64,000 nucleotides of DNA from positions 113,665,475-113,729,474 of the forward strand of contig OV884013.1 of the NCBI GenBank assembly GCA_930367205.1, given 5' to 3'. Below, piece after piece: positions 1-10,349 of the stretch. The DNA comes from Acanthosoma haemorrhoidale. Taxonomy: Eukaryota > Arthropoda > Insecta > Hemiptera > Acanthosomatidae. Each line of letters begins with the position of its first letter. The first letter of the stretch is position 1. The notes under the pieces are model-generated. The model searched no databases, was not told the DNA's origin, and saw nothing but the letters and a program-made list of their open reading frames with translations. Both the position numbers and the translations under genes were made by a program.

Positions 1-1208
1 GATTTGATTCCCGTGCCTGTCTGCCGTTAAAGTTCCCTATTCCATGGCGTGACATGGAAAATTTCCACATAGGTTCCATATGATGGAACAATGACTTAGA
101 AGACGAATATTCCACTTTTCCCGCGTTTTCCACTGTCCTACTAACATTTGAAAGTTAATACAATGCTACTATTAAAGTACCTGTAATGATAAAATTGCAA
201 ACAATCATGTTTCATAAGAATGATTTCTCTACCTGCCATATGGACCCGGTGTGCCGCTGAGATCTCGGCAAGCGCTCGTAGACTTCATTAGATTAAATAT
301 ACTAACATTACAAGGCGTTGATAACCACTGGGTTTTACGCCAATAAACAAACCTGTAATAACTATTATACAGGTAGACAAATGGAGCAATCGTTTGATCG
401 TATCGGTCAGGAGCAAAACTTCCTCCGGGATAAGAAGGTCTGTTCCCTCAAAGTGGTCGGGACCTCCTGAAGAAAGACGGGGAGGCTAAGGGGACCGAGT
501 TTTTGCCGACTGACCGCCGCACCAAAGTGGGAGCCCACGGCAGAGCAAAAACTGGACCAGAACCCATCCAGGAGCAATCCGGGATAGCCGGGAATTAATG
601 CTCTGGGGATCTCGAGCAAAGTGGTTTGCAGGAGGTCTTGTCTGGAAGCTTGAAAATAATATCAGATAGCAGAAAAGAGTATCAGTATATTGCTGTTCAC
701 ATTCTCACCAAGTTCCATTGATAACGCTATAATTACACGCAAATGTTATAAAGTTTGTAATTTCTGAAGTAATTAATTAATATTTGACCCTTAATATTTA
801 TAATATTGTACTTATTTGCCGTGAATCGTAGAGCGAAAGGCGATTCGATTAATTTCTTCCATGTTGGAAATGATTAAAACACCGTTAAAGAGTTTTTTTA
901 AACAAAAAAAAGTAATAGTGACTCTACAAAATAAATCTGAACAACAAATATATAGAAATGGGCTTGAGCGATTAATTAATTTTTTCACACACACCTTCAT
1001 GGAATTATCGGTCAAACCACTTCATTCCAAAAACGGTCGGAAGGTATGAAGGTATAATCCTCGGACAATATCCAAACGACTTCTAAGGTACAAACAAACC
1101 GCTTTTTCCTCCAGTCTGTGCTTAAGCTAGAATCAAGCAGGCCTTAGGTCCTTAAATGCCTCTATTAGCCTCACTCAGTCACTTCTCCTCTATAAGGCAT
1201 TTACTATC
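1..1208. other. no recognised gene; slightly GC-richer patch
   Basis: AT-rich intergenic-looking sequence. Around 410-620 the base composition is more GC-rich and the minus strand is open for about 70 codons (619 to 407), but the predicted peptide shows no family I know and no splice-flanked structure can be argued. I see no promoter, repeat or RNA gene here. Confidence 0.5.
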
Positions 1209-1222
1209 ACTATTATAACTAT
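1209..1222. repeat. target-site duplication, left copy (14 bp)
   Basis: The 14-mer ACTATTATAACTAT occurs here and again at 1748-1761, directly bracketing the LINE copy between them. A perfect direct repeat of this length at both edges is the footprint of target-primed reverse transcription. Confidence 0.85.
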
Positions 1223-1747
1223 AATTATACATTGAAACTTCTTTATTGTGCTAAAACTACAATCTGCCTTATTAGGCAATAAATAATTGTGATAAATGTT
1301 CTCATTCATACCATATTTACAATTTTCATTCACTCGTTCATTCATACAGTATTTACAAACAGCCCAGAGGCCTCCCAAATCCACATCGTTGTCAACTCCC
1401 TTGCATGCGAAAGAGGAAGCGGAGTCTTGGGAAGTCCCTCACATTCCTCCTTCAGCCACGTCCGAGAGAGCCACAGACGCTAAGGACATGATTGGAGAAA
1501 CTAGGCATTGCCAGGACTCCCACTGTCACGTATTATTGCAGGTCATGAGGCCACTGCCCTTTAGTCTCTGAGGAGGATTATAGGGATGAGTGGGGTAGTG
1601 CGATGACTGTGCTAGGGGATAAGGGTGGTTGGATAGGTTACTATAGAATTTCATGAACTCGCAAGGGATGAGTTCGAGAATATAAGGTATATTAAGATCG
1701 TTATGAAGGGTTTTGTTGATGACGTAATAAGGGTCATTTGCTACTGT
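1223..1747 (-). mobile_element. Jockey-type LINE, 5'-truncated 3' end (copy J1)
   Basis: Minus-strand copy of the commonest LINE in the window. It carries the last part of the reverse transcriptase (RT) ORF, matching the PYYVSNKTLHNDLNIPYIL block of the copy at 60.2 kb, then a 3' region ending in an AATAAAG signal on the minus strand near 1231-1240. Against other copies the end of the ORF has lost a base, so the terminal WPRDLL is out of frame. Perfect 14-bp TSDs fix both ends. Jockey clade is inferred from the IWTYGIELWGT-type C-terminal RT block seen in fuller copies. Confidence 0.85.
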
Positions 1748-1761
1748 ACTATTATAACTAT
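1748..1761. repeat. target-site duplication, right copy (14 bp)
   Basis: Identical to 1209-1222 and directly abuts the 5'-truncated end of the LINE copy. Confidence 0.85.
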
Positions 1762-2265
1762 GTCATTATTGTGAATAGTTTTTATTAATAAATTTGTATA
1801 AAGTCTTCACCGAGTTGAGATCGTTAATTGTAGAATAAACTTAAATAGACGAAAGACGTTTGAAAGTATACCTCTTTGTATTCGTCAAGCTTGTTAAGGC
1901 CCGTAATCGTTTCTCAAGATAATGCATCTATTGAAGAAGTTCATGGAATGTAAGTCAAGCCGAATTGTTGACGTTAATGTGCTAAAACTGTTGCTAGAAT
2001 TGTAACAGAAAAAAAACTCGTATTGGTACATTTCTGGTATGGCGTGACGTCAGTGGATTTGGAAAGTCAGAGTGCGGCCTTGACATTTGAACCGCCGAAA
2101 CCGCAGAGTTCGTTCCTTGCTCCTTCAGTCCTTCAGCGTTACTGACTCCAGCCAATGCGATCTCTTATCAGACCAAATGAAACAAAGGAACACTAGGACA
2201 TACTGCTGGCACGTCGTTCTTTTAGATAAGTAGGGGGGAAAAATCTCGCAAACAGAAAATAATTA
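1762..2265. other. no recognised feature
   Basis: Single-copy-looking sequence, with a somewhat GC-richer stretch around 2040-2170. No ORF with a recognisable family, no RNA gene and no repeat shared with the rest of the window was seen. Confidence 0.5.
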
Positions 2266-2590
2266 TCGTATAGTTAGGTGATCTTTGTAGAGAAGAGTCT
2301 TTTAAAAGAAAAGAAATAAAAGCTTTATTATGAAGTACAATCACAACACTGGTATATACATATATTAAGAGTTACGTTACTACATACTGGGTGGAAGGTC
2401 TAGACACAAGTGGGGTCTGGGGCTAAAGCTGAGACATATATGTAAAAGAAAAGGATAACATTCTGGGAAGAGGGAGGGAGGTTGCTTACTTAAAAATAAC
2501 AGGGACTAATCAGTGACTTCCATGAAGAGACGAGGCAGGTATACAGTTCTCAAGCCCCTTCTACTTGTTCTTAGCAAGATTATAAATATT
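2266..2590 (-). repeat. unclassified interspersed repeat B, copy B1
   Basis: First of seven copies of a repeat of roughly 330-490 bp. Read on its minus strand it runs from a block like AGAAGGGGCTTGAGCAGAAC through GTATACCTGCCTCGT to a tail with AATAAAGC and GATTATTTAAC. B1 is diverged and lacks one side of the internal GTGACTTC/GAAGTCAC hairpin found in other copies. The position of AATAAA near one end suggests a retroposed 3' end, but no coding homology or terminal inverted repeats were recognised. Confidence 0.7.
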
Positions 2591-3799
2591 ATATATAAAG
2601 CAAGCATTATAAAACTGTATGATAAAGAAAAATGACAAGTAAATTAAGAACGTCATCAAAAATAATTTCAATAGATAAATGCCCGGATCGAATTAAAATA
2701 GAAAAAGTAATAAATAAAAAGCAATAAATCTATAGAAACCTCCCAATTAATACTATTATACTATATACTATATTATTATTATACTAATTATACTATATAC
2801 AACATATAAATGTGCTATAGTGAAAAATACCGTAGGCGCCAGCGAAACATCTAAAAATATATACCGTAAAAAAATTTATAAGCCCATAAATAAATCCGTG
2901 TCTTTACGGATGACTAGCTCGGGGGGGGGGGGGGGGGGGGTAGGACGGTTTTGAAGAAACATAGAATGAACCATGGTGGGCATTAGGAGTGAGAGAATTC
3001 AAGAGAATGATGGAACTAGTTATAGAGGAACTGTCGAATGCTGCAATTTTTTTTTGGATGCTACTGAAAAATGCGTTTCTCTTTTTACAGATCAGTCCTG
3101 TAGATTCCTCGCAACCTCGACATCAAAGCTATTTGATTACGCACTATTTAACAAAGCAGAATGATTTAATTTACTTTAGGCAAGCGTTCGAGAGTCGCTA
3201 ATATCAAGGCTTAACGATTTACATTAAGAATTAGCAGATTAATAAGTTTGGGATGATCAGCACATAAAAGGGGACAATCTTTGTCAAAGTTCTAGATTAG
3301 TTCAAATTCTCAGCAATGCTATAGGTTTTTCAGAAACCTTAATCAAGCCGAGGAGTATAAGTATTGTAAAAAGCATATATACTATAAAATATATATAAAT
3401 CTTACATAATTCTGAATTTATTATTGCATAAAATAAAAATAATAAACTCAGAAGTATGTAAGCACTAAAAAATACTTTAACTAACAAACTACTTTATACT
3501 AGTTTTTAATAAGTAATGAAATATGAAAAATCCTTGTTTTATTTTCCAATGATTCAATGGTAAGCATTCGAATATATTTTAATTATTAATAAGCTCTTCT
3601 CCATGAATGAATAGAAGGATTAACAAAGTTTTCAAAGGTGCAGTGAAAAAGTAAATAAATTTGCTAGTGTATGTTAATATTGAGAAAACCAAAAAAAAAA
3701 AAAACAGCTTGACTAAATAAATTAAAAAGGAAAATAAAACGGTTGTATAACAAATACTTGGTATTTTAATAATTTCTTTAAGTTTGATTCGTTTAAAGA
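2591..3799. other. AT-rich sequence with a (G)20 tract
   Basis: No gene recognised. The stretch holds AT-rich low-complexity DNA (2740-2880), a run of 20 G at 2921-2940 and long A/T runs around 3690. Short open frames at 2973-3200 and 3302-3860 have AT-driven, membrane-like composition and no family resemblance. Confidence 0.55.
2921..2940 (+). repeat. poly-G tract, 20 bases
   Basis: Uninterrupted run of 20 G in otherwise AT-rich sequence. It is the longest of several G or C homopolymers in the window. Confidence 0.9.
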
Positions 3800-3862
3800 A
3801 GTTAACTACTGTAGGAATGTAGTCAGGGTTTGAACCGTGCACCTTATCACATGTTATCATTA
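3800..3862 (-). repeat. fragment with Pol III B-box-like motif, SINE-like tail
   Basis: On the minus strand it reads GTGATAAGGTGCACGGTTCAAA and then CCCTGACTACATTCCTACAG. GGTTCAAACC resembles the Pol III B box of tRNA-derived SINEs. The same segment recurs on the plus strand at 7893-7940, also close to a copy of repeat B. No A box was identified, so this would be a truncated element. Confidence 0.4.
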
Positions 3863-4346
3863 GTTAAATAATCTTTGTAGAGGATAGTCTTTTAATAGAA
3901 AAGAAAGAAATGCTTTATTATGAAGTACAAGCAAAACACTGGTATATACATATATTAAGAGTTACGTTACTACATACTGGGTGGAATGTCTAGGGACGAG
4001 TGGGGTCTGGGGCTAAAGCTGAGACATACATGTATAATAAAAGGATAAGATCCTGGGAAGTAGGGAGGTCTTGAAGGGATGCGGTTACTTACTGAAAAAT
4101 AACAGGAACCATCAGTGACCATGAAGTCACGAGGCAGGTATACAGTTCTGCTCAGCCCCCTTCTACTTTTAGCATTATAATATTCTTAGCATTCATAAAA
4201 CTTACGATATATATATAAACATTAAACAATCAAGATAGAGTTATTATATATGTTTTTAAATATTTCATTCACACTGTTTGTAAATATAGTGGTTACTGTT
4301 ACTGTTAAAAAATAGCCCAATGTATCTTATATGAGACTTATCAAAA
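3863..4346 (-). repeat. repeat B, long copy B2
   Basis: Minus-strand copy of repeat B with a longer head than most. It is the inverse of 7267-7735, from the GTTAAATAATCTTTG end to the TATCTTATATGAGACTTATC end, so B2 and B3 form an inverted pair about 2.9 kb apart. Inside it an approximately 40-bp segment (4222-4265) recurs imperfectly just beyond it at 4377-4420. Confidence 0.75.
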
Positions 4347-4376
4347 GTCAACGTATATATATAATTTTTTGCTACA

Positions 4377-4420
4377 TTAATAAATCAAGATGGAGTTCTT
4401 ATACATATTTTTAAATATTT
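4377..4420 (+). repeat. local direct repeat of B2 head segment
   Basis: Imperfect second copy of 4222-4265 (shared core TTTTTAAATATTT preceded by ATCAAGAT). It suggests a small local duplication at the edge of B2. Confidence 0.5.
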
Positions 4421-4866
4421 AAAGTCGATCGCATCCAGGCGTAATCAAAAAAATGTCCATCTAAAATGTCTTCCCCCAAATGTCACCGGTGTACTACAGC
4501 GCATGGACCAAGAAATAACCATAACATCGATAGTAGAGGATGCCTGGAGCGACACGTCAGAAAAATCGATTGATAATTGTCTTCGGATCGTATAAAGACG
4601 TATGATAACATCTGCTAACTGTGAGACTTATTATTAATTAGACGGGTGGTTCACGCTTGAGTCAGTTCGTGGTAGCCAACTTCACTCTATAACGGAGCTC
4701 CCCTTCCCGCATTCCTACTGTCTCGCAATGTGAGGGCAAGATAATGACAGATGCTCAGGACATCAGGACATGGGAGCAGTGCTAACCCTATGACATATCT
4801 GCAATAGACCAATCCTTGGTTCGGACGAGTTGAGGTTATATAATAATATATATATTACATATTATA
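4421..4866. other. no recognised feature
   Basis: Mixed-composition sequence ending in an AT-rich run before the mariner terminal sequence at 4868. Nothing recognisable was seen. Confidence 0.5.
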
Positions 4867-4867
4867 A

Positions 4868-5403
4868 AGGGTGTCCCAGAATTAACGCAAGATTTGATTT
4901 AAATAGAAAACACAGTTTTTAGTATTTTTGTTGTTATTTTTTTATTGAATTATAAAGTAAACAGGATAGGGTTATTTATGGAATAACGCATCGGGCAAAT
5001 GGCCTTCACGACTTTGCTGGCACATACGCATTCTTTTGTCGACATTTTCCAAGAGCATTTGGCATAAATGTGGTTGAATTTCGTTGATGCAGCGTTTAAT
5101 TTCCTCTTTTAATGCACGGATGGATGTGGGCTTGTTGACATACACCTTTGACTTCAAATAATCCCATAAAAAGAAATCTAAAGGTGTTAAATCACACGAC
5201 CTAGGGGGCCAATTCTGGTCACCGAAACGAGAGAATACCGACCTGGAGATGTCTCATGCAGTATTTGAATTGTTTCATGGGCTGTATGGCATGTGGCACC
5301 ATCTTGTTGATACCACATATTGGCCACATCAACATCATCCAGTTTCGGCACAAAGAACTGTGTTTACGACGCCGAATTGATGTTCCTCGATTTTTAACAA
5401 CAC
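4868..5403 (-). mobile_element. DD41D-type mariner remnant, copy D1
   Basis: The 3' half of a Tc1/mariner-superfamily element on the minus strand. The outer end is GGGTGTCCCAGAATTAACGC, the same terminal sequence as three other copies, preceded by TA. Coding remnants include the QQDGATCHT box with the second catalytic Asp, then after a one-base deletion PPRSCDLTPLDFFLW with the third Asp, then KSKVYVNKPTSIRALKEEI and a C-terminus ending DALFHK (stop at 4972-4974). The 5' half and 5' terminal repeat are missing; similarity stops near 5403 within the segment that reads SIRRRKHSSL in copy D2. Confidence 0.85.
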
Positions 5404-5412
5404 TATATTATA

Positions 5413-5763
5413 TTATATAATAAGAAGAAGTCGCTGTGAAGGGCTGACTTTTTGATATGGAAGGGAGGAAAAAATACCCATTAAAGAACCAAAAAGTACA
5501 TTAAGTTCCCCTACTGTAACGCTGTAACTGCAGTTAAAAATGTCCAGGAGAAGCTGAGCGGGTATGAGTGTACAGCCGCCTGGGTGCCTGTACTTCACAA
5601 CAGAGAGCACGGTCTGATATATGGGCAAGATGGCACACCATATCTCCGTGCCAAAAGCACCTAGATTAATTAGAGGGTGACATGCTACGGGAGACTTCAC
5701 GGTCGGCCGGTCGCCTTCACAGGCTCTGTAGTCAGATGCCTCGTTAGTCCGTCTGTCGGTCAA
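5413..5763 (-). CDS. unassigned open frame, 116 codons
   Basis: Open minus-strand frame starting just beyond the truncated end of mariner D1. I do not recognise the product. The predicted protein is Arg/Asp-rich at the start and hydrophobic in the second half, with no clear catalytic motif or signal peptide. The DNA here is less AT-rich than its surroundings, which can keep a frame open by chance. It could be a fragment of an unknown element or exon, or noncoding. Confidence 0.2.
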   Translation of the reverse strand: MTDRRTNEASDYRACEGDRPTVKSPVACHPLINLGAFGTEIWCAILPIYQTVLSVVKYRHPGGCTLIPAQLLLDIFNCSYSVTVGELNVLFGSLMGIFSSLPYQKVSPSQRLLLII

Positions 5764-6059
5764 ACAGTCGCTAACCGCCAGATCGATTCATCGCTTTTTT
5801 CTCACTGGTGTCAGCCGTGCAGCTGCTCATGTCAGCGCTAAACACTTCATTATCTCATGTCAGGCGCTGTATCCACCTCAAATCACTCCTTACAACCATT
5901 AAGCAAATAAATTCTTTTTCTTTTTAAAAGTATATTAAAGAGATAATTGAGTTGAACAGCTGGTATAGGGAGTTACGTAATAGGTCAGTTAGAATTGAGT
6001 GCTATAGGCACAGTATAAGTTCAAGATTCAAATCAGAGAACGATTCGACAAATAGAATA
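5764..6059. other. no recognised feature
   Basis: AT-rich spacer between the unassigned frame and the pogo-like terminal repeat. Nothing recognised. Confidence 0.5.
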
Positions 6060-6559
6060 CAGTAGATTCACTTTATAACGAAAAGGGCTTGGGGAGGAAA
6101 CTTGAAGTGACTGTTAATTATAGATCTTTGTAAGCGACCGTCACTGTAGCCGGAATAAAGAAAGTACGAAGGGAAAATCAAAATGCATAGTCCCTTTTCA
6201 AGCAACATTACATACATACTTATTAGGGTAAAATATTTATGCAAATGTATTCATATTTTGAGAAAAAAATCGGTAATTTTTGTTTGCTTTTTTTTCACCT
6301 CAAATTTCAGATACGAAGACACAAACACTCCAACTTGCTCTAATTGCTGAACCACCTCATACAAAGTCTGCAATTGGATTTCCTCTTCATCGGCTGCTTC
6401 ATCAGGCTCCTCTTTGTCCAGGTTCGCTATGACGTAGGTGAATTTCTCGTCAGATTGAATATCATAATCGCTTGTAATAACAGTTACACTGTCCACATTC
6501 GCGAAATCAACGAATTCCTTCACTTTTGTAAGGAAGCGAACGCAAGGTCCCCGATTCAT
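6060..6559 (-). mobile_element. pogo/Tigger-like transposon, 3' remnant
   Basis: Right-hand end of a pogo-type DNA transposon read on the minus strand. The outer end at 6060 is CAGTAGATTCACTTTATAAC on the plus strand, directly preceded by TA, as expected for pogo-type terminal repeats. An internal related end, GCGACCGTCACTG, lies near 6134-6146. The C-terminus of a transposase (6251-6559) precedes this untranslated end. The upstream catalytic DDE part and the left terminal repeat are not present; the homology is cut off where the 50-bp minisatellite begins. Confidence 0.6.
6251..6559 (-). pseudogene. pogo-like transposase C-terminus with PCNA-box-like tail
   Basis: An open 102-codon frame ending KKKQTKITDFFLKI. 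QTKITDFF fits the PCNA-interacting consensus (Q, two residues, I, two residues, FF), and pogo/Tigger transposases are known to carry such a box at or near the C-terminus. Before it lies an acidic stretch (DEEEIQLQTLYEVVQQLEQV, about residues 58-77) suited to a short helix. The DDE catalytic domain and the CENP-B-type DNA-binding domain are absent, so this is only the tail of a protein normally several hundred residues long. The first residues may not belong to the family. The assignment rests on the tail and the adjacent terminal repeat. Confidence 0.5.
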
Positions 6560-6570
6560 CCAGTTTATAA

Positions 6571-6880
6571 ATCAGTTTTAGAATATTATAATGCCAATAT
6601 TATATATAATGCTAAAAGCTATCGGTTTTAGAATATTATAATGCCAATATTATATATAATGCTAAAAGTTATCAGTTTTAAAATATTATAATGCCAATAT
6701 TATATATAATGTTAAAAGCTATCAGTTTTAGAATATTATAATGCCAATATTATATATGATGCTAAAAGTTATCAGTTTTAGAATATTATAATGCCAATAT
6801 TATATATAATGCTAAAAGTTATCAGTTTTAGAATATTATAATGCCAATATTATATATAATGCTAAAAGTTATCAGTTTTG
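6571..6880 (+). repeat. 50-bp minisatellite, six units
   Basis: Six consecutive 50-bp units starting at 6571, 6621, 6671, 6721, 6771 and 6821, plus 10 bases of a seventh. Units begin ATCAGTTTTAGAATATTATA and end GCTAAAAGTTAT, with only a few substitutions between them. The core AATATTATAATGC...GCTAAAAG also forms the head of repeat B copies, for example 14879-14922, so the array probably grew from a B-like segment. Confidence 0.95.
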
Positions 6881-7059
6881 TTGAAACCAGCGCCCCGAAG
6901 ACAATTATGAATAGATTCTTCTGACTCCTCGGAACCTCTACTATCAAAATTGCATTAAAGTTGTGATTATTACCTTGGTCCATATGTTGTAGGAAGAAAG
7001 TTTAGCTGGACATTTTTTTGATTCAGTACGGCTGGATGGGATCAACAATTACCAAAAAA

Positions 7060-7262
7060 AAAAAGAAACCAAACTTAACTTGGTTTCCATCGATGCGGGA
7101 AGCATGGTAGAGTTTAAACACCGGGCCTGTGAGAGGCTGCAAGGAGTGGAAAAAAAAAAACTTGCGTCTCCGGTGGATGAACTCACCAAACGTCAGCACG
7201 CCAAGCAACGGGCCAAGTCTGAGTTATTTAAATTCTGGAAAGAGCTGTTGACCAGATCACGT
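7060..7262 (-). pseudogene. LINE-C fragment: end of RT ORF (copy C1)
   Basis: On the minus strand it encodes a degraded form of the LINE-C ORF terminus: GEFIHRR, then SLQPLTGPVFKLY and SRIDGNQVKF. This parallels DEFI...FFDSLQYLTNPVF in better copies at 32.8 and 44.1 kb. A poly-T run at 7150-7159 has garbled the frame. The piece abuts repeat B copy B3. It is too short to assign a clade; a non-LTR retrotransposon is inferred from the poly(A)-tailed sister copies. Confidence 0.6.
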
Positions 7263-7266
7263 TGAG

Positions 7267-7735
7267 TTTTGATAAGTCTCATATAAGATACATTGGGCTA
7301 TTTTTTAACAGTAACAGTAACCGCTATATTTACAAACAGTGTGAATGAAATATTTAAAAAAATATATAATAACTCTATCTTGATTGTTTAATGTTTATAT
7401 ATATCGTAAGTTTTATGAATGCTAAGAATATTATAATGCTAAAAGTAGAAGGGGCTTGAGGAGAACTGTATACCTGCCTCGTGACTTCATGGTCACTGAT
7501 GGTTCCTGTTATTTTTAAGTAAGCAACCGCATCCCTCCAAGTCCTCCCTACTTCCCAGAATCTTATCCCTTTCTTATACATGTATGTCTCAGCTTTAGCC
7601 CCAGACCACACGTTCACCCAGTACGTAGTAACGTAACCCTTAATATTTGTATATACCAGTGTTTTGCTTGTACTTCATAATAAAGCTTTTCTTTCTTTTC
7701 TTTTAAAACACTCTCCTCTACAAAGATTATTTAAC
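7267..7735 (+). repeat. repeat B, long copy B3
   Basis: Plus-strand copy, inverse of B2 at 3863-4346. Order: TTTTGATAAGTCTCATATAAG head, AATATTATAATGCTAAAAGTAG, GTATACCTGCCTCGTGACTTC, then CAGCTTTAGCCCCAGACC, CATAATAAAGCTTT, and the end near GATTATTTAAC. The following sequence 7736-7865 also matches 38590-38715 after copy B5, so those two copies share a longer unit. Confidence 0.75.
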
Positions 7736-7865
7736 TGTTGATGGCATTTCATCATTTATAACAACATCATCAGCAGTTAAGAGTAACAACAAAATGAGGA
7801 GTTACATAACGAATAGCAATGAAAGATATTGGAAAATATTAATATTTTGATTAAATTCATCATTT
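7736..7865 (+). repeat. B-flanking repeat shared with 38590-38715
   Basis: Almost identical sequence (TGTTGATGGC...TCATCATTTATAACAAC...AAATATTAATATTTTGATT) follows B at both 7.7 and 38.6 kb but not the B copies at 15.2 or 44.6 kb. It is either part of the full-length B element or the product of a duplication larger than B. Confidence 0.7.
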
Positions 7866-7892
7866 CGATTTTTTTTATTATTTAACTGTAGA

Positions 7893-7940
7893 TCACATGT
7901 GATAAGGTGCACGGTTCAAACCCTGACTACATTCCTACAG
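7893..7940 (+). repeat. B-box-containing SINE-like fragment
   Basis: Second, inverted copy of the segment at 3800-3862, with GTGCACGGTTCAAACCCTG resembling a Pol III B box. Confidence 0.4.
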
Positions 7941-7945
7941 TTATT

Positions 7946-10339
7946 TGGTTAATAATTATGAAGATAAGTGATATTTCATCCTTGCTGCATACAGAAAACT
8001 TCAATAAGTACTACAGACGAGTTTAAACGAGCATTAGCCGCCAGGGATCTACACAGAACTGTTCTGTACAAAGAGAAACGTATTTTTCAGTAGCAGAGCT
8101 GACTGACTAAAGGCTTCGGACATAATGGCCGGACTGGGAAAGGGCAATTGAGATTCAGCACGACTTGGAACTAACACTGGCGTACAACCGGCACATCGAC
8201 ACCGTAAGTAGCCGACACCGACAGAGCACAGGGACACACGCCGTGAGAGAGACCAACAGCTGATGCAATGAGTGTAAACAACCGTACCCTAATGAAGTAG
8301 TCTTTGCAAGGGGTCTCGCAAAGTACCTTGTTAGGTCCACTGCTGTTTCACCTCATCGTTCGTATGCTAATGTCTGTCTGCCTGCGAAACATATATCAAC
8401 GGATGGAAAATACATATAACCTTATTTAAGAGAATAAATTAAGCTTTACAAAGTAAATAGTAACATTATTAGACAAGTTATGAAGGCTGGAGCGGATTTA
8501 AAGACCCCAACGAAATAAATTTGCCCCCCCCCCCCCAACCCAGGCGCTACAACTATAAAGAAAAAAAAAATTATTTTCTATTTCGTATTTATAAGATTTC
8601 AGGTTTTTGTAACTTTTTGCTCATTTAAAACAATCCGGCATATTTTGTCGAAATTTTACTACTGAAAAAAATCGGACGATGTATGATGAACCTTATTTTA
8701 CTCGTTGAACAAAATATGATAATATGATAACCTTTCATATTGATTGAAATCATTGAATGGGTTAGCATGGGGTTCGTAGCCTCCCCTTGCGAATGACTGA
8801 TCGTGAATAACGATGACTAATAATCATTGATCATCTATGATGCTAATTTATTATGTGAAGATATTTGTAAAACCGTTCGGCGATTGATTTTATTCCCATG
8901 GATAATTCATTGCCAAAATCCAAAGCGGCTTTAATTCAAACATGTCGTTTATCATTAGCAACATTTTGTGACAATTGTGAACTCTGTAGATCCGTCTCAA
9001 TTTCGGTGAAGCGATGACATACGGAGTATGAATAGTGAAAACGATTCTATATAAAGTTGGAACATAATTTCTTCATACCCAATAAAAATTATGGAAAAAA
9101 ATGTATGGTATTCAGGACACCATGTTTATAGTTTCTAGTGATTCGTCTGGATCATATATTTTTCCATTATCCAATTAAATTTTCAAAACGAAATTTGGTA
9201 TATTATGGTAATGAGAGTAGTTGTCACGAAAATTGCATAAGTAAAAAGAATGGCAAATTATCTGTACAAATTTTGAATGATGGTTAAGAAACTGTGGTTA
9301 GATGTAATATAATTCCAAAAGTTATGAGGTCACACTAAAAATATTATAAAATATATTAAGGGGAGAAATTAAGCTATATAATAATAATAAACTATAAAAT
9401 AAAACTAAACCTAAAATTAAAAAAAAAAGATTAATTTGTAAATTATCTCAGTCTTTTTGATCATGTTTCGTTTTTTTTTTTAGTTTTACAGCCTTAATTT
9501 ATCTACTCTAATCACAGTTTGAAAAAATAATTAACAAATCGTTTCACAAGACTTCCATCTCAAGTACAAAAAAATAAAATTACCTCGTTCGTTTGGTCTC
9601 AATTTTTTAAAAGCTTCATTGAATATTTCTTGATATTTTTGTCCTTTGCCTTATTCTGAAATTTTAATGAAATATTAACACAGGAAATAAAATTCTAACA
9701 ACGAAACTAACTACATATTAAAACTGTCTTAGAACAAAAACTAATGATATGTTTTTAAATTCTTTACATAAATCTGGATCATTTGTTATTCTCTCCTTTC
9801 CCCAAATTCTGCATTGCAATTATTAGATTTTGGATCAACTACAATAAAGAAATCTACTATAAAAATAATCATAACAATAATAAAATTTGTCTACATAATT
9901 TTGAAATAATAAAACTTTATTAAATCCTACCTGTTAATCTATTCTTGAATTGCACCTATAAGACATTTAAGAGTCAATAAATGTGTCTAACTAGTGATGT
10001 CTCTGTTGTGTCAAATGTTTATTGCAGAATCATCCAAAAAATCTGTGTTTTTTCCCAGTATCAATTCAACGCTGAAAGGGCCAGTGTGAGTAACGATATA
10101 TTCTGTCATACTCAGTACTGCATAAATGCCGAGCAGCCTTGATGTGTCTATGATTTATGATTGCATTATACGCTGTTTATTATTCATTTAGAATAGCATC
10201 TCCCGATATTAAATTCAAACCCTGGATATCTTCTGTCGGTATGTTTCGAAGAGGATGCAAAATGACTCATTTAAAATGATCAGCCTTATATGTAATAAAT
10301 ATTCAGGAAAAATTATAAATAATTATTAGTTGAGTTATG
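7946..10339. other. no recognised feature; AT-rich with a poly-C tract
   Basis: About 2.4 kb without a supportable gene, with a 13-base C run at 8524-8536. Open frames on the minus strand at 8049-8340 are short, overlap each other and resemble nothing known. From 8600 onward the DNA is very AT-rich. Confidence 0.55.
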
Positions 10340-10349
10340 TAATTCCAAT

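Noticed and set aside
1289..1571. Overlapping plus-strand open frames reading FTRSFIQYLQTAQRPPKS, with near-identical frames at 10489, 23339 (minus), 45910 and 49572 (minus)
   Set aside because: They recur wherever the Jockey 3' region occurs and run antisense to the LINE. The similarity is explained by the repeat, not by a conserved protein family.
3302..3860. Small membrane proteins predicted on the minus strand
   Set aside because: Phe/Leu/Ile-rich peptides arise from AT-rich DNA, and one overlaps a SINE-like tail.
5413..5763. Extension of the D1 mariner transposase into the adjacent 116-codon frame
   Set aside because: The peptide does not match transposase N-terminal blocks seen in D2 and D4, and mariner similarity ends at about 5403.
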